From Asterochloris sp. CNOR1 (Eukaryota > Chlorophyta > Trebouxiophyceae > Trebouxiales > Trebouxiaceae), in contig OZ017749.1 of the NCBI GenBank assembly GCA_963969365.1, positions 2,108,001 to 2,172,000 on the forward strand: a DNA stretch of 64,000 nucleotides, read 5' to 3'. The translations under genes and the position numbers were made by a program. Each line of letters starts with the position of its first letter. Within the stretch, counting starts at the first letter, position 1. The notes beneath the pieces were generated by a model, which was not told where the DNA came from, searched no databases, and was given only the letters and a program-made list of their open reading frames with translations. Positions 15,001 through 26,002 of this stretch are shown here, piece by piece.

Positions 15001-18000
15001 CAGCAACGGCAGCATTGGCAGCAGGCAAATGGAAGGCACAGCAATGCAGGTAGCCTGTCAGCATCAGTGCGCTGTACTGCAGCGGCAATCACATTCTCAC
15101 CGTCAGAGACTTCAAGAACTTGCGACTGGTGAAGATGGGAATGAAGGTCTGGATCGTGTTGGTCTCCTTTACACGCTTGAGCCCCTGGTGGTTTAGGCAG
15201 AGAGCTACCAGGGCATTGGGGATGGCGCAGACAGCCTCGCTTGAAGGAGGCACGCCACCCTGCAGGGCACATGTAGGCTTGAGATCCCTGGCACCTGGCA
15301 CCCCAAGGTGTTTGTCCTTGTGATCAGGTGCTGGATGGCGGCTGGTTGCCCTCCAGGCTTCTGTTGCTGCACAGATCATCGGCATCAGAGCAGGAACTAG
15401 TGCGTATTTGGCTTCGATGAGCAGCTTAGTTGAGCAGCAGATGCATGTGCAACATGCCAGTGTTGCAGCTCACCTGGACAGCTGTCAGGAAGGCTTCGGG
15501 CAAGCCTGCAGCGTCCAGCGTCCTGTAGCACAGGGGGTCGTGGTGGATGAGGTCTGTGACCATAGAGGCGGCCAGCGCAAAAAGGCTGCCTCCGTAGTCC
15601 CAGCCCCGGCTGATTACCTGCCTCAGGCAGGCATACAGCTTGTCTTGCTCCTCCTCCTGCGGCCGGGCACCTGCAGGCCAAGGCAGCATGCTGATGTGGC
15701 AGCTCATCAGAGTGAGAGCTGACAGCAGCAGGGTTGCAGCACTGGCGCAAACAGATTTAGACAGACTGCGCAGCAGCAGGCAGAGACATAGGCTCATGCA
15801 TCTCTGGCTGTACTTGAGAGTGTCAGCGGTGCATGCCTTGCTGGTGCACCTACCTGTCCCGGGCGCGTAGCTCGCCAGAGCGATGGCCCTCAGAAGGGAC
15901 TTCAGCAGCAGGCGCTTGGCATATGTCACTGTGTTCCCCTGTGTTGGCGTCCCGTCAGCCGCACTGGCTGCGGGCACCTCCTGCGTGCCTGAGACCACTG
16001 ACGCTGCCGGGTAGGCTGCCGGCTGCTTGCCATTGTCTGCACCTAGCTGACTGCCAGCACTGGCAGCAGCAGCAGCAGCCTGGTCAGCATTCATCCCTGT
16101 CGCGGCCTGCTGCTGCTGCCCCTCCTGCAGCTGCTCGCTGTCAGACAGCAGCTCCTTCCCCAGCCTCTCAATCATTGCTGACAAGCCGCCCAGATCCCTG
16201 AACAGCGTGGCAGCTGTAGGACTGTAATCCATGTAGGCCTCCATGATGCGCACTGTGGCGCTGACCATATTGAGGTGGGCGCCCCGCATGTCGTGCAGCA
16301 TGGGCAGCAGGGCGTTGATGATGCCTGCAGTTACCGTGGGTGGTCAGGAAAAACAGCATGGCCAGCAGGGCATCAGCAACTGCACGCACAGCATCAAGCA
16401 GCTGTCAGCCATTGGGGCGGCTACAATCACTACTTTCAGTCACAAGATCAGAGTTGAGCTGCTATCTTGCTGCCAAAATCAGCTGGAGCGCTGCCAAGGA
16501 GAACATGCAACTGCTGCAGGCTGTGCCTCTCTGAAAGGTGCTCTGCCACTGCAGCACGCACCTGCATCCCCAAGCACCAAGCACCCAGCGCTGCTGGCCA
16601 CCAGAGCGCCCAGCAGGGACAGCAGGCCCTCCATGAAGGGCATGCTGTACTGTGCAGGAGACTGCTGGCCTGCCTTGGCATCAGTGCCTGCAGGCAAAGC
16701 ACACAGGTCATCAGAGGGTTCTAGGCAGGTCGCACTGGCAGTGCATCAGACAGCAAGTGAACATTACGTCTGCTCATGACACGACTGCAGGGACTCACCA
16801 GCGGTGATTGCTGCAACAGCCCTGTGTGTGAGCATGGAGAGCAGGCCAGTCTGCCCTCCAGAGTTGATGGCTGTCAACACCAACGAGTGCCTGCTGCGGT
16901 CCAGCAGCTGAACAGCAAGCGCCCTCAACGCCAGCGTCCTGTACCAGAGCAGCTAGCTTTGGACCTCTTTATCTGCGTGATCATCCTGATGGAACCCAGC
17001 TCTTGACAAGCGGTAACCATCTGTGTGCAAATGCAGCAGGTGCATGCACAAGGCAGCAACAGTCCTGTAGCCGATAGCTGGTGTGCCCAGGATCAACAGC
17101 CAGCAGCATAGGAAACCCAGCTTCATGAGCCACTGCCCACCTGACATCCTCAGGCACTGTGTTTTCAGCCCTGAGGATTGCAGCAAGCTCTGACACAAAG
17201 TCAGGCTCCTGGTTGAAGAAGGCAGCCAGGTCCTCTGTGGAGGGGCTGCTCTGAAAGAGGACGTAGAATGCTAGCAGGCGCACCCGGACCAGCTGTCGCC
17301 GCCCCTCCAGGCTGCCAGAGCTGCGAGCTCTGTGGATGCATGCCAGCAGCTGGAACCTGCAGCCAGGGGCGTGCCCACGGTGGCCAGATATGTGGGTCTT
17401 GTGCAGGAGGTGGAGCCGCCAGCGAGGGGTCTGCAGCTTGCAAGCAGAGGCCTTTGGACACCGTTCACACCTGTCAGCAGCTGGGATCTGTAGATTGCTG
17501 GGAAGCATGGCTTTGCTGGTCAGTGAAGTGGGAATCTGGGGCCAGGCGGCTGAATGGCTCACAGGCAGCCGTCTGAGGCAGCCCACTCGTGGCGCTGAGA
17601 CACGACTGTACCTGAGACGCTGAGGCACCTTGAACCGCTTCACCAGGCGCTCTAAGATGGCATGCTCAGACTCAGAGTAGCGGTGGAGGCCAGGCAGGTT
17701 GATGATGGTCAGGCCTCCCTGTGTGCCCCTGGCAGCTGTAGCATCTGGGTATCCAGCTGCACCTCGGCCAGCCTGCTGTACGTCGCTGTAAAACTCAAAG
17801 TGCAGCGTGGTGGCCTGTTGTAGGTCCTGCAGAGGGCACAGCTTGTGCAGCACCCCTGACGTCATGACATGCAGGAACCTACAGGACTTGCACTGTGCGC
17901 CACAAATGCCAGGGTGCGTTAGCCACATGGAAGCATGAAAGACGACAGGTTCCAGACCATTGTATTGCAGAGCAGCAACTCACATCACAGAGCAAGTCAG

Positions 18001-19352
18001 AAATATGCCAACATGCCCACCTTCTGCACCCGCTTCTCGTCCTGCTCGCAGCAAGCCACCAGATCTAGGCCCTACAGAGGAGTAACCCTGCTGTCAGCGG
18101 CAGCTGCAGGGTGCCCAATTGTGCAGGTCCCCTGTCACTGCAGGCTATTGCCAGCAATGGTATGCTGCGACGACTGTCTGCTCAGCAAGACAGCCCATGC
18201 ATCTAAGGAGACTGCCACCAATGCTGTGATGCAGACATGATGCCCGGCCCACCTGCTCCCTACCGCCCCAGCCTTTTGCAAGCGCCAGCAGCTTGGCATT
18301 GAGCTCTGGGAAGCCCTGCCACCTGATGCTGGTCACATGGGTCTTGCGCACGAAGGCAACCAGCGCTGAGAGAGCTGCTGAGACCACATTCTGGTCAGGA
18401 GCCGCCAGGAGCACCGCCAGGTGCTGCAGCAGACCGAGACAGATATGTCACCATTACTGTAAGCATAGACCAGCAGCTCATCTTGTAGACTGCTGATGGA
18501 GGCGCCCTCAAGAAGGAAGCCAGCAGGCCTGCCTCATGGCCAGCACTGCCGCCCTGTCAAACTCTGAGCTGCGCCTGCCATCACAGCACTTGATAGAGGA
18601 GGCAGCCAGCAGGCTGGGCACATGGGCTGCACTTCTCTGTCAAGCTCTGAGAGGCGCATGCCATGACAGCACCTTCCTGCACACCTCATATGAATGGTAC
18701 ACATGCTTGTTACTGCAATTCTCCAGCACGACTGCCGTGAACTTGAGCATCTGCTCCAGCGTGCGCGCCGGCAGCTGCTCTGGCTGGGAGTACCCCTCCT
18801 CGCCTGGCACCTTGAGCTGCAGGTCTGCCCGAGGGGCAACATGCTTGTCATAGTAAGCATCAAAGTGGTTGAACAGCGCCAGCCACTGGTAGAAGTCGCC
18901 CTGCATGCAAGGAGGAACTGTATCAGGGACACGCACCTGTCAGCTCACTGAGGCAAAGGCAGCACGTGAATGAGACTTGACCGCAATGCATGGCCCAGGG
19001 CGGGGGCTAACCAGCACTGAGCCGCCCAGGTGCAGGCGCATGAGCTTTTGTACAGCTGCTCATCAAGCGCTGAATGCAGGCGCCTCACACAGGTATGGTT
19101 GTCTGGCATTGAGGCGCCTTCACCTTCTCAAACTCCCATGTGAATCCTTCAAGGAGAGAGGCAAGGTCCTCGTCAGAAGCCCCAAGAGCCTTGTCCACAA
19201 AAGCCTTGATGGCAGGGGGCTGCAGAACAGATCATAGTCAGCAGAGGCTCGCTGGCATCGCACAGATCGCAAACGCATGCCCAACACAGCACAGCAGCTG
19301 CTGCATACAGGATCACCTGTTCTACGTTGCTGCGCTTCGCCTTCACTTTCAT
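1..19352 (-). CDS. UPL1: UPL1/UPL2-type (HUWE1-like) giant HECT E3 ubiquitin ligase, partial (C-terminal HECT end outside window)
   Basis: Many exons on the minus strand. ATG at 19352 starts MKVKAKRSNVEQ (exon 1, 19317-19352). Exon 2 (19124-19219) encodes PPAIKAFVDK...GFTWEFEK and exon 3 (18685-18900) GDFYQWLALFNHFDAYYDKH. These three line up in order with the N terminus of plant UPL1/UPL2, and their phases are consistent. Further armadillo-type DUF908/DUF913 blocks follow leftwards: FVRKTHVTSIRWQG near 18350, HFEFY and ERLVKRFKVPQRLR near 17700, MRGAHLNMVSATVRIMEAY near 16260. Then come a UBA plus UIM-like segment near 10000-10390, ARNPDVFLEAVRASCSIE near 7200, and Asp/Glu-rich stretches at 1335-2795. 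The family attaches ubiquitin to substrates through a C-terminal HECT cysteine; that domain is absent because the gene runs off the left edge. Plant homologues are about 3,700 residues, consistent with the length here. Individual exon borders left of 18685 were not all resolved. Confidence 0.93.
1335..2795 (-). other. Acidic low-complexity segments of the UPL protein
   Basis: Three exon blocks on the minus strand are dominated by Asp, Glu and Ser: around 2665-2795 (SEEDSEGSMSGDDSEG), around 2240-2385 (EDGSEHDDDGEGVSEE) and around 1335-1480 (EGEDEEEPDEDSEAESEG). Plant UPL1/UPL2 and HUWE1 carry a comparable acidic region in the C-terminal third before the HECT domain. That supports the idea that the HECT end lies just beyond the left edge. 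No catalytic residues are in this stretch. Confidence 0.7.
2641..2659. repeat. Poly-C/poly-G homopolymer tract
   Basis: Nineteen consecutive C on the plus strand, preceded at 2634-2640 by CCCCCCG. It lies just beside an acidic exon of the UPL gene and would be a run of G on the coding strand. Length is likely to vary between individuals and to be error-prone in sequencing. Confidence 0.95.
3705..3815 (-). repeat. 39-nt tandem repeat, three copies, in the UPL gene
   Basis: Copies start at 3705, 3744 and 3783; each opens with GATSCKGARCAGCA-type sequence and shares GCCAAGCAYACCT. On the coding strand each unit carries a CAGGTRTGCTTGGC donor-like junction. The unit is 13 codons, so the reading frame stays open through all copies (QVCLASKGPAAPHQ then QVCLAGRSS). 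This follows a conserved UPL block, ILKPLEVLTR, near 3930. Either the exon is longer than usual here or there is a choice of donors. Confidence 0.8.
4008..4262 (-). repeat. Diverged tandem duplication (about 135 nt, two copies) in a UPL intron/exon boundary
   Basis: Copy one (about 4008-4136) and copy two (about 4146-4262) share in order CTTGCARAGTGCCA, AGGAGC, CACTGCAGCT-like and GTGAGTCAG elements. Divergence is considerable, perhaps one third of positions by eye. Copy two abuts the exon encoding TGIVKPLINALKLVDTNHPQ. Confidence 0.5.
9880..10392 (-). other. UBA domain followed by UIM-like motif inside the UPL gene, split by an intron
   Basis: The first half of the UBA reads DRLVDMGFPRARAEEALWRV (about 10327-10389). 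The second half reads NSVELAAEWLIAHPEA in the next exon (about 10000-10050). An acidic HPDDEQLAQQMKSVL follows, like the UIM that follows the UBA in UPL1/UPL2. The MGF loop and the NSVELAxEWL helix are the ubiquitin-contacting parts of the family domain. An intron of about 250-270 nt interrupts the domain. Function as a ubiquitin-binding module is inferred from family knowledge. Confidence 0.85.
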
Positions 19353-19653
19353 GATACAGCAGAGGCCATGCACATCGATGGGAAACAGGCGAACTCGAGT
19401 GCCTGCTTTCCCCACCTCGTCTCTAAATGAAGCATTGCCCAGATTTTTGGATTTGCTTGACAGGCTTTGCCCATGCTTGACGGGCTTGGGCAACTTTCAA
19501 CAAAAAGCATGATACTGATATTGTGTTTACTGAGATATACTGAGTTGGGAAAAGCTGCATAAATCATCATGTACAGCAGCTTGCAGCAAAGTCATGTTGA
19601 CTCGAAGGAAAGGGGATTGCTGCTAGTACTTCAGGGCTGCCCAGTCAGGGTGG

Positions 19654-21313
19654 CTACTTTGTGGCGTCCAAGCTGATGTGGGGCTGCACTCCAGGCACGC
19701 GGATCCCACCTCTATTTCCCTTTTCCATGCTGGCCCACTGCTCTGCAAATACCTCTGGCAGCGGCCTGAATGCATGGGACAGAAACCCCTCCAATCAACC
19801 GCCAGCAGCCTGTGCTGGTGGGCAAGATGCTCAGTACCAGGTGCACTCAGAACTCAGGATAACACCAGACTCTGCTCTGCTTGGGCCCGGTGGGGACCTT
19901 GATGCCAGCACTTGGAGGCTGCTGCACAGATTAGACCCCACCTGCCATTGGAGGGGCTAATCCAGGTGCGCAGCAGGTGGCGCCGCTTCCCAGCCTCCCC
20001 AAAGTCTTTGAAAGCCCCTCGCGCATGCAGGATGGTGTGGTTGTGGATCAGCTGCACATCGCCCGGCTGTAGGTCAAAGTCCAGGCGCAGGTCCTCTCGG
20101 GCAGCGGTCTCCTCAAGCAGCTGCATGGCCTCCTCCTGCTGTGGGGTCAGGCGGGGGGCTTCTAAGAAATTCTGTTGGGCGCTTTTTATGAACTCGCCAC
20201 CTGCAAGGTGGGGCGGCTGAGCCTGTCAACCTTCGGACAGTTGAGGAGGACAGAAGGAGCTGGACTGTGGCTGCAGCAGGCAAGATTTTCAGTGGAGTGG
20301 GTGCAGCCAACGGACCCGCTGCTAAGAGCCACTGCAGCTGCATGTGGCCTGCTCACCGTAGTTCACAGTCAGCAGGCCCTTGTGCACATGGACGATGGGC
20401 ATCAGATAGGTGGGCCCCTTGCCAGTAGGGATCTCCCCCTTGCGATCAGTGGGCACTGGCTGCATCAGCGCCTGCACGCAGCTGGGATCCTCCTTGGCCT
20501 TGCTGCAAGCCGCCGGCCAGAACTGCAGCAAGAGATCCTCCTCACCTCGACAAGGTCTGGCCTGCTCTTCAGCATTTCATTGATGACAGTCACGGAGGAA
20601 GTCCAGCTACTGAGACCTCCTTCCTGTGCGGTGTGCACACAGCACAGCCCAATGATGTCTGCCGCTCTGTCGCAGTGGAAGGGCTGTGCAGCACTGGTTG
20701 AATAAAGGCGGGTGAGGGGGTGCTTTGGGTCATTTCCATGATCCGCAACATGGCCAATGAGGTGCCCGTGCTTTGAGGTGACCTACAGTTCAGGCGGCTG
20801 CAATGAACGTGCCCTTGTACACCAAGGTGCATGTGGCAGGTTGCTGCCGCTTGCCCACCTGAACATTGCCAAGCTGCCTGACAATGCCCCAGTAGGCTAT
20901 CACAAGCTCCCTGCAGGGACAGGGATGCCCACTGAGAGCCGGCATACCAAAGTGGGCATGTGCATGCATGCTAGCACAGGCATGTCATATGCTCACTTGA
21001 GGTTGTAGCGGCCTGCTGGCAGGCCCCTGAGGATGATAAACCCCCTGCCTGACACAATCTGGTCGAGGGCTTCCTGCAGCACAGCCTTCAGGCCGGCAGA
21101 CCACCCATAATCATCCGCAGTCAGCTGGTGCAGCTGCTCCTCTGGGGTACTGATCAGTTGCTGCACGCTCCTGTCAATCTCCTGGAGGTGTCCTGGGGAG
21201 AGGATGGTCACCCACTGTGCAGAATCCCTCAGATCTCTGCCATACCAGGCAGCTGGGCCCTCGATTGCATGTGCGGGGACAGTCTGGGTCTGCTGCTTGA
21301 TCTCCTGCACCAT
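19654..21313 (-). CDS. TauD/TfdA-family Fe(II)/2-oxoglutarate-dependent dioxygenase
   Basis: Multi-exon minus-strand gene. ATG at 21313 starts MVQEIKQQTQTVPAHAIEGP, followed by AAWYGRDLRDSAQW. Later exons give WGIVRQLGNVQ (near 20880), QPFHCDRAADIIGLCCVHTA and GGLSSWTSSVTVINEMLKS (20550-20700), DRKGEIPTGKGPTYLMPIVH and GLLTVNYGE (20360-20460), DFDLQPGDVQLIHNHTILHA and RRHLLRTWISPSNGR (19950-20110). It ends with GGIRVPGVQPHISLDATK and a TAG at 19654. HCD supplies the HxD iron ligands and the later NHTILHAR the distal histidine. The family hydroxylates or cleaves small substrates using 2-oxoglutarate and O2. The substrate cannot be read from sequence; the HPxx/GDxQ pattern resembles bacterial and fungal TauD-like proteins of unknown substrate. 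No clear targeting signal is visible. Confidence 0.9.
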
Positions 21314-21496
21314 GATCTCCTGCACCCAGCAGTATTGGAAACTGCTTGTGGGGGCGCGTGCCTCATTTGGATTTGGAGCTTAGTCAGGCTTTGCCCTACT
21401 AGGGCTGCCAGCTCAGCTCAATTTTCTCGTCAGCCGCCTTCTGATACACAGCCTTTTCAAATCCTCAATCCGCATCCGAGTGACCCAACAGGCATA
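21314..21496. promoter_or_regulatory. Divergent intergenic region between the dioxygenase and isocitrate lyase
   Basis: Only 183 nt separate the two outward-facing start codons, so both promoters and both 5' leaders must share or overlap this stretch. No convincing TATA box or named motif was found by eye. Confidence 0.5.
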
Positions 21497-24400
21497 ATGA
21501 CGCAAGCTGTGGACTTGCCTAATGGCGCTGTGCAGGAAAACGGCAAGACCATGAACGATGTTAAGGTAGGTGTGGCCCCAACAGCATGCAGCAGCTGGAG
21601 GTGCTGCAAGCAGTACGATTAGCATTGGCCGCATGTTTGCAGGTCTCGTGCACTGATTCCGCCCGTTTCGAGGGAGTGCTGAGGCCCTACAGCCAGAAGG
21701 ATGTCGAAAAGCTGAGGTGGGTGCCGGGAAACTTTGATGGGGCCCTGCTGCCAGCATGGCAGACGCTTACCTGGCAAGGTCTGTCACCTCACGAGGGCCT
21801 CATGCAGGGCCAATCTGCTGCATGGTAGTTGAGGCATGACCGATGAAGCGGCTGGCAGGCTGTTCTGCAGCGGTACCCAATCTTCTGAAGATTATGCTGC
21901 CATGCATGGCACATGACATGATAGCATCATCAGCAATCTGAGGGGGCATGACTGCACCCTGCGCCCTCCAGGGGTGTATTCGAGCGGGCTTGTTCAGCAG
22001 CAGCCGTTTGGCGCATTGGCCACTGGCCCCTCCCAGTGGCAGAAGCTGCAGGTCTGCACGCCCATGTGCCAGCCCCTGCAACAGTCATGCTGCACTCACC
22101 CTGCCATTGAGCTGTGGGGCTGTGCAGCCCCTTCCAGTGTGCAAGCTGCCGCAACATCAGGCCGATGAAGTGACATGCAGGCCCATTGGCGGCTGGGTGC
22201 TTGAGCAATCCAGAGCTGGGTGCTCATGTCCTTGTCCCAGTACTGTGTGGCTGTGATTGTGAGTTTACTGGTGTGCAGGGGTTCCATCAAGATAGAGTAC
22301 ACTCTGGCCCGACATGGGGCTGAGCGCCTGTGGAAGCTGCTCCAGACAGAGCCGTTTGTCAACTCCCTGGGTGCCTTGACAGGCAAGCTGTGTTCCTGCT
22401 GCTGCCTGGCCGCCCTCAATCATATCAGCTCATCAGCCTGCAAGTTAGTTGCTGGGCCTGCCCTGCTGTGCCGTGACACAAGCGCTTCCCCACTCTGGAC
22501 TGCAGCGTCTTTGATTGTGCAGGTGGGCAGGCTGTGCAGATGGTCAAGGGCGGGTTGAAAGCCATCTACTGCTCAGGCTGGCAGGTGGCAGCTGATGCCA
22601 ATGCTGCTGGCCAGGTGTGTCCTGTCCTCGTCTGTATTGCGCTTGCGCTGTGGACTTTCGCGCCTGCCCGTCACGCCTGCCAGGCTGCCAAGCAGCAGAC
22701 CCAGCAGCACATGGGTCTCTAGCCCCTCTTGCTGTTTGCTGCCCCTGATGCTGCTGTGCTGAGGCATTCCCCCAGTCCCCCTGCACATCGCATTCCTGCA
22801 AGCGCTCCTGCAGGTGGGTTGTGCCAGCTGGTGGCACCTCAACATATCTATCAATCATATCAACATATGCGCAGCAGCAAGCTAGTGAGGCATCCCTGAC
22901 AGCAGCCTGCTTTGCTGCCCTGCAGGTGTACCCTGACCAGTCGCTGTACCCCGCTAACAGCGTGCCTCTGCACGTACGCCGCCTGAACCAGGCCCTGCAG
23001 CGCGCTGACCAGATTGAGCATGCTGAGGGCGGCGCCAAGCACGAGTGGTTCGCGCCCATTGTGGCTGATGCCGAGGCTGGCTTTGGAGGTCCCCTCAACT
23101 GCTTCGAGCTGATGAAGGGCATGATTGAGGCTGGCGCAGCTGGCGTGCACTTTGAGGACCAGCTGGCCTCAGAGAAGAAGTGTGGGCACCTGGGCGGCAA
23201 GGTATGCTGATGTCAGGCTGCCTTTTCTCAAGGCACCTGCTTGGGGTGAATGCTGACCCCAAGCTGCCATGCTCCTGCTGCGGTGTCCTCGGGCCAGGCG
23301 CGCGGTGGCCTCAGGTAGCACAGGCTTGGCTGGCGTTGCAAAGGGCAGCACACATCTCACACTGCCCCAACAGCATGGCTCTCCAGGCAGGACGCATCTC
23401 CATGTGCGCAGCCACCTGTGAGCTACGGCGGGCCTTCTCCCAGCAGGCATGCTGGCCAGCGTCAGCAACTTGAAGGAAGCCAAGCTGGCCCCTGTCTGCA
23501 CCCTGCAGGTGCTGGTGCCACCAGCTGGTTCCTGTGCTTCCAGGTGCTTGTACCAGCCGGTGTGTCTGCACCATGCCTGAGCCAATGCTGAGACCGCTCC
23601 CGCGAGTCCTGCAGGTGCTGGTGCCCACCAGCCAGTTCCTGCGCTCCCTGGTGGCGGCCCGCTTGGCCGCCGATGTGCTGGACGTGCCCACCCTGGTGAT
23701 TGCCCGCACAGATGCCCACAGCGCATCCCTGCTGACCAGTGACGTGGACGAGGTGGACCGCAAGTTCTGTACAGGGGAGCGCACACCCGAGGGCTTCTTC
23801 AAGATCACCCCCGGCGTCAAGGTCAGCGCTGCAGATGGTCCCTCGATGGTGGCTAAGTTTCTTAGCTCTCTGCTCATCACAGCTGTTGTCTGCACCTGGT
23901 GGTACCCAGCTGCGTGCTGCCATGTTGATCTTCAGGTGCCCTGGTGGCGCCCTGTCTCTACTGCGCCCACCTGGACGCTGGCCCAGACAGGAGTCGTCCT
24001 TGTGCACATCAACAGCAGTTGGAAGGCCTTGTGCAGATCAATAGCTCCTGTAGTGCTTGTTCTGTCTTGTGCGGTTGCCCTGCCTGCATTGGCTGCCTCA
24101 CCCACTCAAATGTTGCAGGCCTCCATTGCCCGTGGGCTGGCATACGCCCCTTATGCCGACCTGTTGTGGATGGAGACCGACAAGCCCTCCCTGGAGGAGG
24201 CCAAAGAGTTTGCCGACGCCATCCACGCCAAGTACCCTGGCAAGATGCTTGCCTACAACTGCTCCCCCAGCTTCAACTGGGAGAAGCACCTAAACAAGCA
24301 GCAGCTGGACACCTTCTGCAAGGTGAACTGCTACGCTGCTCTGTGGGGCCCTGAGCAGTGGCTCTGCGTGATTGCTTTTCTTGCCGTACCCACCTGACCA

Positions 24401-25241
24401 GCCAGGAGCTTGCTATGTTCTGACCAGCAGGATTGGCCTGGAATGGCTATATTGGCCTTGCATGGACCGTTGCCTCTCTTGTTCAATACCATTACCGCCA
24501 GCTGGGCCTTTACTTGTCTGGCCATGCTATGTATGCAGCACGCTTGGTAGGCCTCCACGGCAGCCAGCCTGCAAAAAGCAATAGGTACAAAGGGGGCGTC
24601 ATCTGTTGCACCGCAGCAGTGGCGCTCACCACATATCATACTGCCCCGCAGGACATTGGCCAGCTGGGCTTCAAGTTCCAGTTTGTGACCCTGGCCGGTT
24701 TCCACGCCGTGAACAACAGCATGTTTGAGCTGGCCAAGGGCTTTGCTGCCACTGGCATGGGCGCCTACTCTGAGCTGCAGCAGCGCGAGTTCGCCAATGA
24801 GAAGCTGGGCTACACTGCCACCAAGCACCAGCGCGAGGTGGGTCTTCAGCCTGGCACCTGCATGTGTGGTGTGCTGAAGCCCTTGTGTGACATGTCTTGT
24901 TGTGGGGCATTTGTAGTTATCTGCACACGTGCTGCTACATGTGTGCGGGGTAGAAGGCTCTGGCTTTGCTGCTATGTATGGCGCTCAGGCTGCTCATGTC
25001 AACAGCTTTGTGTCAGCGTTCACCTGGGCTGTACTACCTGCTGTCTGAGCTGCCCTCTGTCTGTAAAGTTGCCGGTTGTGCTGGGCATGGCGCCCATTTA
25101 AAAGAGATGACTTAACCTGGTGTGGACTGGTTGCTGCAGGTCGGCACTGGCTACTTTGATGTTGTCTCCACAGTGGTGACTGCTGGCGCGTCATCTACTC
25201 TGGCTCTAAAGGGTTCCACAGAGGCTGCCCAGTTCCACTGA
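21497..25241 (+). CDS. ICL1: Isocitrate lyase (glyoxylate cycle)
   Basis: Nine exons with fully consistent phases, 1314 coding nt, 437 aa: 21497-21565, 21643-21716, 22279-22382, 22523-22614, 22926-23201, 23615-23821, 24119-24322, 24652-24837, 25140-25241. It cleaves isocitrate to glyoxylate and succinate. Family blocks in order: [63 protein letters not shown], the catalytic loop [11 protein letters not shown] (KKCGH, exon 5), [57 protein letters not shown]. Length matches the short cytosolic/bacterial-type enzymes. The C terminus is EAAQFH, without a PTS1 tripeptide, so a cytosolic location is inferred. The third intron starts with GC (22383) instead of GT. The intron before exon 6 contains decayed copies of that exon's start. 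Confidence 0.98.
23509..23647 (+). repeat. Decayed duplicates of the start of ICL exon 6
   Basis: The functional exon begins after CAG at 23614 with GTGCTGGTGCCCACCAGC. At 23509, also right after CTGCAG, GTGCTGGTGCCACCAGCTGG repeats it with one deletion and a few substitutions over about 33 nt. At 23542 a shorter third copy reads AGGTGCTTGTACCAGCCGG. All three carry the AG/GT acceptor context. Only the last copy keeps the isocitrate lyase frame. Confidence 0.8.
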
Positions 25242-25774
25242 AGCGCCCAACAGTTTTGACTTCCTGCCCAGCCTCAGCAGGCCGCCATGCCTAGCTTGCT
25301 CCTCCATGCCAAACAGTGATACGATGCCCTTTGCTGACTCTTTATGCATTTTATGTCTCACATTGGGGCAGCAAGCCGGCTCTAGGCCAATGCATGCCCA
25401 CCCAACCCTAAAGGCTACTAGAGCCGTGGCGCCATCAGGTCTAGCCCTGTTGTGCAAGGAGTTCTTATTGCTGTGCCCTGTCAATGCATGTTCAGTTTCC
25501 AGCACCCATGGGTTGGCCAACCTGGAGCCTAGCATACTTGTGTACGCCTCAAAGTACTTTAATGTGTCCAACTTCATGGCGCAAGTGGAGCAGGACGCCC
25601 TGTCATTGGCTGCTGGCAGCAGGGGGTGGGATGGCCTTGATGGTCTGCGTTGGACGTATCACTGCAGCAGCTGTCTGCAGATCAGGGAGCATTGTCCATT
25701 GCAGTGTCGCTGTCAGCTGCACCAGATTCTGGTCTCACTCACCTGCTGAGGCAGTGCTGTTGGACCGAGGCTGC

Positions 25775-25779
25775 TGTAA
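25775..25779 (+). terminator. Possible TGTAA polyadenylation signal of isocitrate lyase
   Basis: TGTAA is the usual poly(A) signal in chlorophyte algae. This is a match downstream of the ICL stop at 25241, implying a 3' UTR of about 550 nt. A five-base match can occur by chance. Confidence 0.3.
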
Positions 25780-25930
25780 GAGAATTGCGTGTCATACTCT
25801 GTCCTCCACACTTTCTCAACACCCTTTTTGTGCTCATCGCCCAGCATCACGTACGAACGCTGATAGGGCATTTTGGTACCGCTGAGTGGCAGGCGAAGTC
25901 AAACATTGACTTTACATATTTACACATACT

Positions 25931-26002
25931 GCAGCAATAGCTTAGTGGTAAAGCACCAGACTGCAAATCTGGGGACCCAGGTTCGATTCCTTGGTTGCTG
26001 CA
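25931..26002 (+). tRNA. tRNA-Cys(GCA)-like sequence forming the head of a SINE
   Basis: A cloverleaf can be drawn: acceptor GCAGCAA/TTGCTGC (7 of 7 pairs), D stem GCTT/AAGC with AGTGGTA loop, and anticodon stem CCAGA/TCTGG with loop CTGCAAA (anticodon GCA at 25963-25965). The T arm GGTTCGATTCC includes a good pol III B box, but there is one nucleotide too many between the T stem and the acceptor stem, and the T stem has a mismatch. The unit continues without a break into the 3' tail shared with a second SINE copy. I therefore read it as a tRNA-derived SINE promoter rather than a working tRNA gene, though a scanner may score it as tRNA-Cys. Confidence 0.6.

Noticed and set aside
25206-25577. 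Minus-strand open frame overlapping the ICL 3' end
   Set aside because: It overlaps the verified last ICL exon and its 3' UTR, shows no family similarity, and reads like a shadow frame.
25931-26002. A conventional functional tRNA-Cys gene
   Set aside because: The T arm has an extra nucleotide and a mismatch, and the sequence runs directly into a SINE body that is repeated elsewhere. Kept as tRNA-like SINE head.
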